DNA of 64,000 nt from Polyangium fumosum (lineage in GTDB: Bacteria > Myxococcota_A > Polyangia > Polyangiales > Polyangiaceae), in assembly GCF_005144585.1 (NCBI RefSeq), contig NZ_SSMQ01000054.1, positions 22,444 to 86,443 on the forward strand, given 5' to 3'. The position numbers were made by a program, and so were the translations under genes. Under the pieces are notes generated by a model. The model did no database searches. It saw nothing but the letters and a program-made list of their open reading frames with translations, and was not told where the DNA came from. This document shows, piece after piece, positions 23,957-32,194 of the stretch. The stretch's first letter is position 1. The number at the start of each line of letters is the position of its first letter.

Positions 23957-24235
23957 ATGCCTGTCGTTCGTATCCCCACCCCCATGCGCACGCTGACCGG
24001 AAGCAAAGACGAGGTCGAGGCGACGGGCGCGACCGTCGGCGAGATCATCGAGGACCTCGAGAAGCGCCACCCGGGCATCCGCGATCGGCTGCTCGACGCG
24101 AAGGGCGTGCGCCGCTTCGTGAACATCTTCGTCGGCGAGGAGGACATCCGCTTCCTCGACGGCCTCAAGACCGAGGTGAAGTCGACGGATCAGATCTCGA
24201 TCGTGCCCGCCATCGCGGGCGGCAGCGACGCCTAG
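23957..24235 (+). CDS. cysO: CysO-like ubiquitin-fold sulfur carrier protein with C-terminal tail
   Basis: A 92-residue ThiS/MoaD-superfamily protein. It closely follows the mycobacterial CysO pattern: short N-terminal strand (MPVVRIPTPMRTLTG), DLEKRHPGIRDRLLD, RRFVNIFVGEEDIRFLDGL and ISIVPAIAGG. The sulfur-bearing end is a thiocarboxylate on the Gly88-Gly89 pair, but here three more residues (SDA) follow, so the carrier would need trimming before adenylation. A JAMM protease gene lies two genes downstream. Translation starts at ATG 23957 with GGAGA upstream. It sits between cysK and cysM. Confidence 0.88.
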   Translation: MPVVRIPTPMRTLTGSKDEVEATGATVGEIIEDLEKRHPGIRDRLLDAKGVRRFVNIFVGEEDIRFLDGLKTEVKSTDQISIVPAIAGGSDA

Positions 24236-24236
24236 G

Positions 24237-25187
24237 ATGCGCGCCACGCTCGTGCGGTCGCGCCGCCTCGGCTCGGTGACCGAGGCCGTCGGCAACACGC
24301 CGCTCGTCCGCCTCGATCGGGTGGCCCGGGAGGCGCCGAGCGTCGAGGTGTACGCGAAGCTCGAGTTCGCGAACCCCGGCGGCTCGGTGAAGGACCGGGC
24401 CGCGCTCCGGATGATGACGAAGGCGATCGAGGAGGGGAAGCTCGGCACGGGCAAGATCCTCATCGACTCGACGAGCGGCAACACGGGCGTCGCGTACTCG
24501 ATCTTCGGCGCCGCGCTCGGCGTGCCCGTGCGCCTCGTCATGCCCTCGAACGTGACGAAGGCGCGCAAGGACATCGCGCGCGCCTTCGGCACGGAGATCA
24601 TCTACAGCGACCCGATGGAGGGCTCCGACGGCGCGATCCGCTACGTGCGGGAGATCGTGGCGAAGGATCCGGAGACGTACTTCTACCCGGACCAGTACTC
24701 GAACCCGCACAACCCACTCGCGCACTACCACGGCACGGGCGCGGAGATCCTCGACGCGCTCGGCGATCGCTTGACGCACTTCGTCGCCGGGATCGGCACG
24801 AGCGGGACGATCGTGGGCACGTCGCGGCGGCTGAAGGAGCACACGCGAAAGGTCCGCTGCGTCGCGGTCGAGCCCACGGAGGCCATGCACGGGCTCGAAG
24901 GGCTGAAGCACCTGCCGAGCTCGCTCGTGCCGGCGATCCACGACAGCAGCGCCTACGACGAGACGTTCCGCGTGACGACGGAGGACGGCTGGGACATGGC
25001 CGACCGGCTCGCGCGCGAGGAGGCGTTGCTCGTCGGGCATTCGAGCGGGGCGAACGTGTTCGCGGCCGTCGAGATCGCGAAGAAGCTGCACGAGACGGTC
25101 GGCGGTGGGTGCGTGGTGGCGATCGTGTGCGACCGCGGCGATCGGTACTTCGCGCCGATGAAATGGGAGAAGCGATATCTATGGTGA
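24237..25187 (+). CDS. cysM: CysM-like cysteine synthase, probable CysO-dependent
   Basis: A 316-residue PLP enzyme paralogous to the CysK two genes upstream. PLP lysine is Lys52 in NPGGSVKDR; other blocks are DSTSGNTGVA, GIGTSGTIVG and VGHSSGANV, ending CDRGDRYFAPMKWEKRYLW. In Mycobacterium tuberculosis the enzyme encoded with cysO and mec uses O-phosphoserine and CysO thiocarboxylate; the same gene trio here makes that the best prediction. The ATG is one base after the cysO stop, so translation is probably coupled. Confidence 0.9.
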   Translation: MRATLVRSRRLGSVTEAVGNTPLVRLDRVAREAPSVEVYAKLEFANPGGSVKDRAALRMMTKAIEEGKLGTGKILIDSTSGNTGVAYSIFGAALGVPVRLVMPSNVTKARKDIARAFGTEIIYSDPMEGSDGAIRYVREIVAKDPETYFYPDQYSNPHNPLAHYHGTGAEILDALGDRLTHFVAGIGTSGTIVGTSRRLKEHTRKVRCVAVEPTEAMHGLEGLKHLPSSLVPAIHDSSAYDETFRVTTEDGWDMADRLAREEALLVGHSSGANVFAAVEIAKKLHETVGGGCVVAIVCDRGDRYFAPMKWEKRYLW

Positions 25188-25729
25188 CGGATGCTCCGTG
25201 GACGCGCGGCGACCTGACGATCACGCGCAGCGCGCTCGCCGTCGTGGAGAAGGACGCGCTGCGCGGCTACGCAGCCGACGAGGAGGCGTGCGGGTACTTG
25301 CGTGGGCCCGCAGAGAGCCCGCTCCGCTGCGACGAGGCCGTGGTGATGCAGAACGTCGCGAACAAGCTGCACGCGATCGATCCGGAGCTGTACTTCCGCA
25401 CGGCGCGCACGTTCTTCTCGTTCAACGAGAAGAAGTTCGACGACGCGGTCCGCGCCGCGGCGCGTGAAGGCCGGCCCGTGAAGATCCTCTACCACTCGCA
25501 CCTCGACGCGGGCGCGTACTTCAGCCCCACGGACGCGGCCGTGATGAGCATGGGCGAGCCGCCCGCCGAGGAAGGCGGCGCCATCACGATGGGCCCAGGG
25601 CCGGCCTGGCCGCTCGCGTTCCTCGTGACGAGCGTGCGCGACGGCGTGATCGACGAGCACCGGCTCTTCGTGTGGGACGCGGAGACGCGATCGTTCGTGG
25701 GCCAAGCGATCACGGTCGTCGAGGAGTAA
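25181..25729 (+). CDS. mec: Mec-like JAMM metalloprotease
   Basis: A 182-residue zinc-dependent JAMM/MPN+ isopeptidase-fold enzyme. The metal site is intact: His105-Ser-His107, seven residues, Ser115, two residues, Asp118 (YHSHLDAGAYFSPTDAAVM), with an upstream Glu in DEEACGYL. In mycobacteria Mec releases cysteine from the CysO-cysteine adduct; related enzymes such as QbsD also trim C-terminal tails from sulfur carriers. ATG 25181 overlaps the cysM stop by 7 bases with GGGAGA upstream. Its neighbour CysO carries an SDA tail, so it may do both jobs. Confidence 0.88.
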   Translation: MVTDAPWTRGDLTITRSALAVVEKDALRGYAADEEACGYLRGPAESPLRCDEAVVMQNVANKLHAIDPELYFRTARTFFSFNEKKFDDAVRAAAREGRPVKILYHSHLDAGAYFSPTDAAVMSMGEPPAEEGGAITMGPGPAWPLAFLVTSVRDGVIDEHRLFVWDAETRSFVGQAITVVEE

Positions 25730-25735
25730 CGCCTC

Positions 25736-27451
25736 GTGGGCGGCTTCGTCGTCTGGTTCACGGGCCTCTCCGGCGCGGGCAAGAGCACGCTCGGCGCGAT
25801 GCTCGCGGCGGAGCTGCGCGCGCGCGGGGTGCACGTCGAGGTGCTCGACGGCGACGAGGTGCGGACGCATCTGTCGAAGGGGCTCGGGTTCTCCCGGGAG
25901 GATCGCGACACGAACGTGCGACGTATCGGCTTCGTGGCGAAGCTCGTCGCGCGGAGCGGCGCGTGCGCGATCACCGGCGCGATCAGCCCGTTCCGAGCGA
26001 TCCGCGACGAGCAACGCGCGCAGATCGAGCGGTTCGTGGAGGTGTATTGCAGCGCGTCGATCGACGCGCTCGCCGCGCGGGATCCCAAGGGGCTCTACCG
26101 CAAGGCGCTGGCGGGAGAGATCAAGGGGTTCACGGGGGTCGATGATCCCTACGAGCCGCCCCTCGCGCCCGAGGTCACGCTGTCCACGGACCACGAGAGC
26201 AAGGAGGAGAGCCTCGCGAAGATCGTCGGCAAGCTCGAGGAGCTCGGGTTCGTCCCGCGGCGAGCGTCGGCGATCCTCGGGCCCGGGACGGCCCTCTCGC
26301 TCGTCGCGCCGCACGGCGGTGAGCTCGTGATCCGCGCGGTGCAGGCGCAGGAGCGACGCGAGGCGCTCGCCGAGCGGGCCCGCTCGCTGCCGACGATCAC
26401 GCTCGACAGGGAGGCGGAGGTTGATCTCGCGCGGCTCGCCGACGGTTCGCTCTCGCCGCTCAAGGGCTTCCTGGGCTCGAAGGATTGGCTGCGGGTCGCG
26501 GACGAGATGCGGCTCGAACAGGGCCTCCCGTGGCCGACGTTCGTCACGCTCGCCGCGAGCGAAGAGGCGGCGCGCGCGGCGCAGGCGCGTGGGGAAGCGG
26601 CGCTCTGCACGGCCGCGGGGGAGGTCGTCGCGATCGTCGAGGTCAGCGACGTCTACCGGCCGGAGGACCTCGTGCGAGGCCGCAAGCTCCTCGGGCCGCT
26701 CGGCAAGGACGACCCCGAGATCACGAGGCAGCTCCGCCGTGGGCCTTTCCTCGTCGGCGGCGAGGTGCAGGTGCTCCGCGAGGGTTTCCCCGCCACCGGG
26801 GCTACGGATCCGCCCCGGAGGACGCGGCAGCTCTTCCAGCACGAGGGCGAAACGAAGGTCACGGCGCTGCGGGTCCGATCGATCCCCCGGCGCGCCGAGG
26901 AGCACCTCGCGCGGCTCGCCCTCGACCTCACGGGGGCCCTCTGGATCCAGGTGCTGACGAACGTCGAGGGCGGCGACGCCTCCCGCGTCGACCCCGGGGC
27001 CCGCGGGAGACGATCCCTCTACGAGGTGCTCGCCTCGTCCTTTCCGCCCAGGCGTGTCCTCGTCTCGGACGGCATCGAGGTGCGGCGCTCCGGCGCGCGC
27101 AGGGCGGTGCTCGACGCGATCCTCAGCCAGAACCACGGGGCCTCTCACGCCGTCGTCACGCTTTCCGCGGAGGAGGGCGGCGCGAGCGGTGCAGAGCGGG
27201 CGTTCCGCGTCTATGCTCCGGGAGAGCTCGGGGTCACGCCGCTTTGCATCGAGGAACCGTTCTACTCCACCACCTTGAACGCGATGGCCACCGAGAGGAG
27301 CGCGCCGGGGGACACGTCCACCCGGATCACCGCGACCGAGGCGGAGATCCTCGACAGGATCCAGCGCGGCGAGGCGCCCCCGCCGGAGGTCGTGCGCCCC
27401 GAGATCACGCGCGAGATCCGCAGCATGTACGAGCGCGCGAAGGGCGGTTGA
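25736..27451 (+). CDS. APS kinase fused to a degenerate ATP-sulfurylase domain
   Basis: A 571-residue two-domain protein. Residues 1-175 are an APS kinase (CysC): P-loop GLSGAGKST (10-18), GFSREDRDTNVRRI, TGAISPFRAIRD and GEIKGFTGVDDPYEPP. Residues about 185-571 follow the ATP-sulfurylase (Sat) fold: PHGGELVIR, LPTITLDREAEVDLA, LSPLKGFLG, then GVTPLCIEEPFYSTT and PPEVVRPEITREI. The catalytic motifs are gone: QTRNPxHxxHE reads RVRSIPRRAEE, and the GRDHAG position reads TLSAEE. The kinase half should be active, the Sat half should not form APS and may be structural or regulatory. GTG start 25736 lies 6 bases after mec. Confidence 0.85.
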   Translation: MGGFVVWFTGLSGAGKSTLGAMLAAELRARGVHVEVLDGDEVRTHLSKGLGFSREDRDTNVRRIGFVAKLVARSGACAITGAISPFRAIRDEQRAQIERFVEVYCSASIDALAARDPKGLYRKALAGEIKGFTGVDDPYEPPLAPEVTLSTDHESKEESLAKIVGKLEELGFVPRRASAILGPGTALSLVAPHGGELVIRAVQAQERREALAERARSLPTITLDREAEVDLARLADGSLSPLKGFLGSKDWLRVADEMRLEQGLPWPTFVTLAASEEAARAAQARGEAALCTAAGEVVAIVEVSDVYRPEDLVRGRKLLGPLGKDDPEITRQLRRGPFLVGGEVQVLREGFPATGATDPPRRTRQLFQHEGETKVTALRVRSIPRRAEEHLARLALDLTGALWIQVLTNVEGGDASRVDPGARGRRSLYEVLASSFPPRRVLVSDGIEVRRSGARRAVLDAILSQNHGASHAVVTLSAEEGGASGAERAFRVYAPGELGVTPLCIEEPFYSTTLNAMATERSAPGDTSTRITATEAEILDRIQRGEAPPPEVVRPEITREIRSMYERAKGG

Positions 27452-28755
27452 TCGGCGCCCTCGTGGCGCTCGTGGCAGCGACGCTCGTCTCCACGAACGC
27501 GCACGCCGATCTCGCCGAGGACGCCGATCGCCTCGCGGGCACCTGGAAAGACCGCGGCGCCGTGACCACGCGCCTCGCGCCGCTCTTCCTCGACCACGGC
27601 CGGAACAAGCGCTTCGTGGTGCCGCAAGACATCGCCGACGACGAGCTGCCCGGCTGCACGACGGTCGTCCTCCTCGGCGCGCCGAGCGCGGACTTCGCCG
27701 TGCTCACGGCCTCCGAGGCGGACCTGCCCCCGCTGCCGGCGGGCCTGCTGCCGCACGGCCATCCCGCGCTCGACCCGGAGGACCGCGGCACGAAGAGCTC
27801 GCTCGGCGTGGTGTCGCTCGTGCGATGCGGGCCGCGCCGCAAGGACCTCGCGTCGCTCGTCGTCTCGATGCGCTCGCCCCGCGGCGCGATCGAGATCCTC
27901 GTGGCGCGCTCGCCCGCGCCGCTCGGGGATCTGCGCGACGCGTTGCCCGAGCGCGCCTTTGGCCTCGTCGCGCCGCGCGGCAATCCGGGGAGGCCCATCG
28001 AGCCGGGGCCACTCGCCGAGCGTACGGTCCGCGCCGAGGAGCGGGCGCGATCCGAGGGCGCGGACCGGTTCACGCGCGTGCCCATGGTCGCCTCGGTCGA
28101 GGGCGCGGGCGAGTACCAGCTCCGCCTCGGCGAAGGCTGCCACCGTGTGCAGGTCATGGCCGCCGTGCCGTCGACGTTCCCGCACCGCGCGACCGACGTC
28201 GACGCGGAGGCGCGCGACGACGCGGGCCGCATGCTCGCGCGGGATCGCAGCGAGGCCGCGGACGCGCGGCTCGACTTCTGCCTCGGCGAGGCGACCCGCG
28301 TGACCGTGCCGTTCGCGGGCGCGGCGGGCATGGTGCCGATGATGGTGATCGACGCGGTCTGGCCCATCCCGCGCGTGATCCCGAACTACTGGGGCGCACG
28401 CACGCGCGCCGGCTTCGCCTTCGCGCTGCGGCGGCGCAACGCGCCCGAGCCCACGGCGGCGCCCGTCTTCGAGTCGCTCGGCGTCGCGGGTCCGACGATG
28501 GTGCCGGTCACGCTGGAGCCGGGGCGCTGTTACCTCGCGGCCCTCGCGGTGGCGCGGGGCGAGTCGCGGGGGCTCCGGCTCGCGGCGACCGTCGGCGACA
28601 GGTACATGCGCGACGAGGTGGTCGATCGGCCCGAGGGCGCCGTGCTCGCGTTCTGCGCCGAGAGCGAGGAATCGGCGCGGATCGACGTCGAGGCGCGTGG
28701 CTCGGGCGTCTGGTGGACGTTCGCGCTCTTCGCGCTCGGAGGGGGCGAACCTTGA
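27448..28755 (+). CDS. Secreted protein of unknown function
   Basis: A 435-residue exported protein. The N-terminus MIGALVALVAATLVSTNAHA is a signal peptide with cleavage after AHA. The mature protein contains a DDELPGCTTVVLLGAPSADF segment and two similar domains that both end in cysteine-containing strands (LRLGEGCHRVQVMA and LEPGRCYLAALAVA). The TTG start overlaps the preceding stop (TTGA) with AAGGGCGG directly upstream, so expression should be coupled to the APS-kinase fusion. GTG 27463 is an alternative start. The family is not recognised; the repeated GxCHRV/GRCYLA pattern also occurs in the next gene product, so the two are related. Confidence 0.65.
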   Translation: MIGALVALVAATLVSTNAHADLAEDADRLAGTWKDRGAVTTRLAPLFLDHGRNKRFVVPQDIADDELPGCTTVVLLGAPSADFAVLTASEADLPPLPAGLLPHGHPALDPEDRGTKSSLGVVSLVRCGPRRKDLASLVVSMRSPRGAIEILVARSPAPLGDLRDALPERAFGLVAPRGNPGRPIEPGPLAERTVRAEERARSEGADRFTRVPMVASVEGAGEYQLRLGEGCHRVQVMAAVPSTFPHRATDVDAEARDDAGRMLARDRSEAADARLDFCLGEATRVTVPFAGAAGMVPMMVIDAVWPIPRVIPNYWGARTRAGFAFALRRRNAPEPTAAPVFESLGVAGPTMVPVTLEPGRCYLAALAVARGESRGLRLAATVGDRYMRDEVVDRPEGAVLAFCAESEESARIDVEARGSGVWWTFALFALGGGEP

Positions 28756-30437
28756 CGCGCCTGCCCGTGCGGATCGCCTCGCTCGTGCTCGCCGCGCTCG
28801 CCGCAGGCTGCGGCGGCGCCGCGCCCGCCTCCCCCACGAAGCCCGCGGCGGCGCCCCCTGCCCCTCCCCGCGTGCTCCCGGGGAAGGCGGATGGACGCGC
28901 GCTGCTCGCCATGGACGCCGCGCGCGTGCAGGATGCGGGCGCGGGCGCGCTCGAGGTCGTCGCCGCGGAGTACCTCTCCGAGGGCGACAAGGCCGGCGCG
29001 TTCGTCGAGGTCCCGCTCGACGCGTGCGCGCTCGTCATGGCGCGCGGATCCCCCTCGGTCGTCGACGTGGATCTCTTCGCGTACGAGGACGACGGCGCGA
29101 GCTTCGCCGTGGACGAGTCGACCGACGCGCGGCCGGCGATCCTCGTCTGCCCGCCGCACCCGAAGCGGCTCTGGCTCGCGGCGCGTGTCGTGTCGGGCTC
29201 GGGCCTCGTGAGCCTCGGCGTGCAGAGCGTGCCGACGTCGGCGATGGCCGCGGTGGAGCAAGCGGCCGGCGCGCGGGGTCGATCGGGCGGCGAGACGGGC
29301 CGGCTCGAAGCGTGGCCGGGGCTCGAAGCCAAGCTCCTCGCGCACCGCGCCTGGCTCGGCGGCCGCTGGGAAGACGTGCGCCGCGCGGCCGTGCCCGTCG
29401 CGCCGCGCGCCCCCACGCGCCTCACGGTCACGGTCGAGGCAGGCCGTTGCCTCGACGTCTTCGTCTCCCCGAGCGACGAGGTCGGCTCCCTCGAAGTCGT
29501 CGCCGAGGATGCCGCGGGCCGCATCCTCGCGCGTGGCAAGGAGCGCGGGCGCGACCGCGCGATCGTCCTCTGCTCGGCGACGGCGAACGAGGTCACGGTG
29601 GCGATGCGGCCACGCGCCTCCACCGGGATCGTCGCCGTCGTCGCGAGCCGCTCCGCCCCCGGCGCGGGCGCGGCCCTCGACGTGTCTGCCCGCGCGGAGC
29701 ACGTGACCGAGACACGCGAGCTCGACGCGGCGCGCGCGGCGCTCGCGAAGGACCTCACCGGCAAGGGCTTCGGCGCCCCGAAGACCGTCCTCGTCGGCTC
29801 GGCCAAGCTCGGCAGCCGCGCGGCCGCCGCGCTCGAACTGCCGGCCGGCTGCGCGCGCATCGACGTCGTCGCGGGCAAGCCGCTCGCCGACGCCGCGGCC
29901 TCGCTCTGGAACGATCGCGGCGCGCTGCTCGCCGAGGGCCGCGGCGGCGCGGGCGTGACGCTCTTTTCGTGTGGCCCGACGAGCCCGGCGCGGATCGACG
30001 TCGAGGCCCTCGCGCGGCCGGGCCCCTTCGCCGTCGAGCTGCGCAAGGACGACGCCGCGCCCGCCGCGCTCGTCGCCCACCCCCTCGCAGCCGCGCGCCT
30101 GCTCGCCGTGCTCGACGCCGGCGGCGCGCGCATCTCGGCCGCGGCGGCCTCGTCGGCCCAGGTCGTCGCCCTCGACGCCGGCGCGCGCACCACCCTGCCC
30201 TTCGACGTCTCCGCGCGCGGCTGCGTCGAGGTCACGGCTGCGCTCGATCGAGGCGGCAGCGGCCTCGATCTGCGCCTCGCCGACGCCTCCACCGGCGAGA
30301 ACACCGTCACCCGCGGCCGGTTCGTGCTGAGCGATCGCCTCTGCGCCGGTGACGCGGGGGCCAAGGGCAACGCCGAGATCCGCCTCCTCGCGGGCAAGGC
30401 CGACGCCCTCGTGCTCGTGCGACCGCTGCCGCCCTGA
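28752..30437 (+). CDS. Lipoprotein of unknown function with repeated beta domains
   Basis: A 561-residue lipoprotein. A short signal peptide ends LAALAAGCGG (lipobox LAAGC), followed by a Pro/Ala linker. The mature part has at least four repeats of about 100 residues, each with a G-C-x-x-(V/I) strand: LDACALVMARG, VEAGRCLDVFVS, LPAGCARIDVVAG and VSARGCVEVTAA. Similar strands occur in the preceding secreted protein. It starts at TTG 28752, overlapping the previous stop (TTGA) with GGAGGGGG upstream; GTG 28767 is possible. No known function. The pair forms the distal end of the sulfur operon or a read-through unit. Confidence 0.68.
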   Translation: MTRLPVRIASLVLAALAAGCGGAAPASPTKPAAAPPAPPRVLPGKADGRALLAMDAARVQDAGAGALEVVAAEYLSEGDKAGAFVEVPLDACALVMARGSPSVVDVDLFAYEDDGASFAVDESTDARPAILVCPPHPKRLWLAARVVSGSGLVSLGVQSVPTSAMAAVEQAAGARGRSGGETGRLEAWPGLEAKLLAHRAWLGGRWEDVRRAAVPVAPRAPTRLTVTVEAGRCLDVFVSPSDEVGSLEVVAEDAAGRILARGKERGRDRAIVLCSATANEVTVAMRPRASTGIVAVVASRSAPGAGAALDVSARAEHVTETRELDAARAALAKDLTGKGFGAPKTVLVGSAKLGSRAAAALELPAGCARIDVVAGKPLADAAASLWNDRGALLAEGRGGAGVTLFSCGPTSPARIDVEALARPGPFAVELRKDDAAPAALVAHPLAAARLLAVLDAGGARISAAAASSAQVVALDAGARTTLPFDVSARGCVEVTAALDRGGSGLDLRLADASTGENTVTRGRFVLSDRLCAGDAGAKGNAEIRLLAGKADALVLVRPLPP

Positions 30438-30501
30438 ACACGTCTCCGAAAACGCCCGACCCCTCCTCCGGGGCTGCCCCCCGGCGTTATGCTGGAGGCC
30501 G

Positions 30502-31005
30502 ATGTTCTCCTCGTTCCGCTCCTGTCTCCTCGTGATTTCCCTGCTCGGGCTCGCCGCCTGTGCGGAGATCGAGGCCGCGCCTCCGCCCTTGTATCCCCGC
30601 GGGAGCGCCTCGCCCGGCGCCACCGCCGCGACCGCAGAAGCCACGCCGCCCAAGCCCGCGGCCCCTGCGGAGGGCGTTCGACAAGAAGCGCTCGCGCCGC
30701 GCGTCGGTGTCGAGGGCGTGGCCGAGGGCCAGCAGGCGCTCGCCGACGCCATCGTCGCCGCCTCCAAGGCGCCGATGAACGAGTGCCGCGGGAACAGCGG
30801 CGGCGGCACGGTCCGCATCCGGGTCGCGGGCAACCACACGTCTGCGTCGTTTGCCGTCGACCCTGGCTCCACGGCCAACGACAAGATGCGCCATTGCGTG
30901 CTCGAAGCCCTCTCCACGCTCGACGTCCCCGACACGATCTCGCAATCGAGCCCGTCCTCGCGCCCCTCCTCGGGCTTCTCGTCGATCATCACCGTTCAGT
31001 GGTAA
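30502..31005 (+). CDS. Small lipoprotein, TonB-box-like C-terminal pattern uncertain
   Basis: A 167-residue lipoprotein with signal peptide MFSSFRSCLLVISLLGLAAC (lipobox LAAC), a Pro/Ala-rich linker to about residue 60, then a small domain with two cysteines: MNECRGNSGGGTVRIRVAG and NDKMRHCVLEALSTLDVPD. The second half resembles the C-terminal domains found in myxobacterial AgmX/TonB-C-like proteins, where a conserved Cys pair and a V-x-I-x-V strand recur, but this is only suggestive. ATG 30502 has TGGAGG upstream. A 12-base gap separates it from the next gene, so they may share a transcript. Confidence 0.65.
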   Translation: MFSSFRSCLLVISLLGLAACAEIEAAPPPLYPRGSASPGATAATAEATPPKPAAPAEGVRQEALAPRVGVEGVAEGQQALADAIVAASKAPMNECRGNSGGGTVRIRVAGNHTSASFAVDPGSTANDKMRHCVLEALSTLDVPDTISQSSPSSRPSSGFSSIITVQW

Positions 31006-31017
31006 AGACCGCGCGGC

Positions 31018-32151
31018 ATGCATTCGAGCGACGACACCGGCAAAACCACGCTCCACGCGCCGCAGAAGGACGCCTCCTCCGGCCTCCTCACCGTGCGTGA
31101 CTTCGAGAGGGCCGCGCGCGCAGCCCTCTCGGCCATGGCCTACGATTATTACCGCTCCGGCGCCGACGCCGAGCGCACGCTCCGGGAGAACCTGCGCGCG
31201 TATCGCCGCTGGCAGATCCATTCGCGTGTCCTCGTCGACGTCTCGCGCCTCACCCTCGAAACCGAGATCCTCGGCGCGCCCGTCTCGATGCCGATCCTCG
31301 TCGCGCCGACGGCCTATCACAAGCTCGCGCATCCCGAGGGCGAGCTCGCGACCGCGCGCGCCGCCGCCCGCGCCGGCACGATCTTCACCGTCTCCACCCT
31401 CGCGACGACCTCCCTCGAAGACATCGCGCGCGCCTCGAAGGGCCCGCTCTGGTTCCAGCTCTACGTGCACAAGGACCGCGAGCTCACCCGCTCGCTCGTC
31501 GAGCGCGCCGAGGCGGCCGGGTATCGCGCCATCGTGCTCACGGTCGACACCCCCGTCCTCGGTCGCCGCCTGCGCGACGTGCGCAACGGGTTCGGCCTGC
31601 CGAATGGCCTCGTCATGGCGAACCTCGTGGACGCCAAGGTCGCCGCCGGTGCTTCGGGATCGGCCCTCCACCGGTACATCGCGTCGCGGCACGACGCCTC
31701 GCTCTCCTGGCGCGACGTCGCGTGGCTGCGCGGCATCACCCGCTTGCCTTTGCTCCTCAAAGGAATCGTTCGTCCGGACGATACCATGCTCGCGATCGAC
31801 GCGGGCGCCGCGGGGATCATCGTCTCGAACCACGGCGCGCGTCAGCTCGACTCCGCGCCGGCCACGCTCGACGTGCTGCCGCGTGTCGTCGAGGCGGCGG
31901 CGGGCCGGGTGCCTGTGCTCGTCGACGGCGGCGTGCGCTGGGGGACGGACGTGCTCAAGGCGCTCGCGCTCGGGGCGAACGCGGTCCTGCTCGGCAGGCC
32001 TGTGCTGTGGGGGCTCGCGGCGGCGGGGGAGGCGGGCGTCCTGCGGGTGCTCGACATTCTGCGCGACGAGCTCGCGACGGCCATGGCGCTCGCAGGGTGC
32101 CCCTCGCTTGCGTCGATTGACCGCGCGCTCGTCGAACGACGGCCGCGGTAG
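31018..32151 (+). CDS. FMN-dependent alpha-hydroxy-acid oxidase
   Basis: A 377-residue TIM-barrel flavoenzyme of the lactate/glycolate oxidase and dehydrogenase family, converting an alpha-hydroxy acid to the keto acid. The order of motifs is normal: DYYRSGADAERTLREN, PILVAPTAYHKLAHPEGE, FTVSTLATTS, WFQLYVHKD, TVDTPVLGRR, LLLKGIV (active-site Lys), SNHGARQLD with catalytic His near residue 273, and VPVLVDGGVRWGTDV. No membrane-binding loop is obvious, so a soluble oxidase or dehydrogenase is likely. The substrate cannot be fixed from sequence. Confidence 0.9.
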   Translation: MHSSDDTGKTTLHAPQKDASSGLLTVRDFERAARAALSAMAYDYYRSGADAERTLRENLRAYRRWQIHSRVLVDVSRLTLETEILGAPVSMPILVAPTAYHKLAHPEGELATARAAARAGTIFTVSTLATTSLEDIARASKGPLWFQLYVHKDRELTRSLVERAEAAGYRAIVLTVDTPVLGRRLRDVRNGFGLPNGLVMANLVDAKVAAGASGSALHRYIASRHDASLSWRDVAWLRGITRLPLLLKGIVRPDDTMLAIDAGAAGIIVSNHGARQLDSAPATLDVLPRVVEAAAGRVPVLVDGGVRWGTDVLKALALGANAVLLGRPVLWGLAAAGEAGVLRVLDILRDELATAMALAGCPSLASIDRALVERRPR

Positions 32152-32194
32152 TCGCTGCTGCTGCCGCTGGCCTCATGCGCTTGGCGGGGAGCGC

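Noticed and set aside
28530..30992. Long minus-strand open frame opposite the lipoprotein gene
   Set aside because: Antisense of a lipoprotein with intact lipobox; composition is typical of a GC-rich shadow frame.
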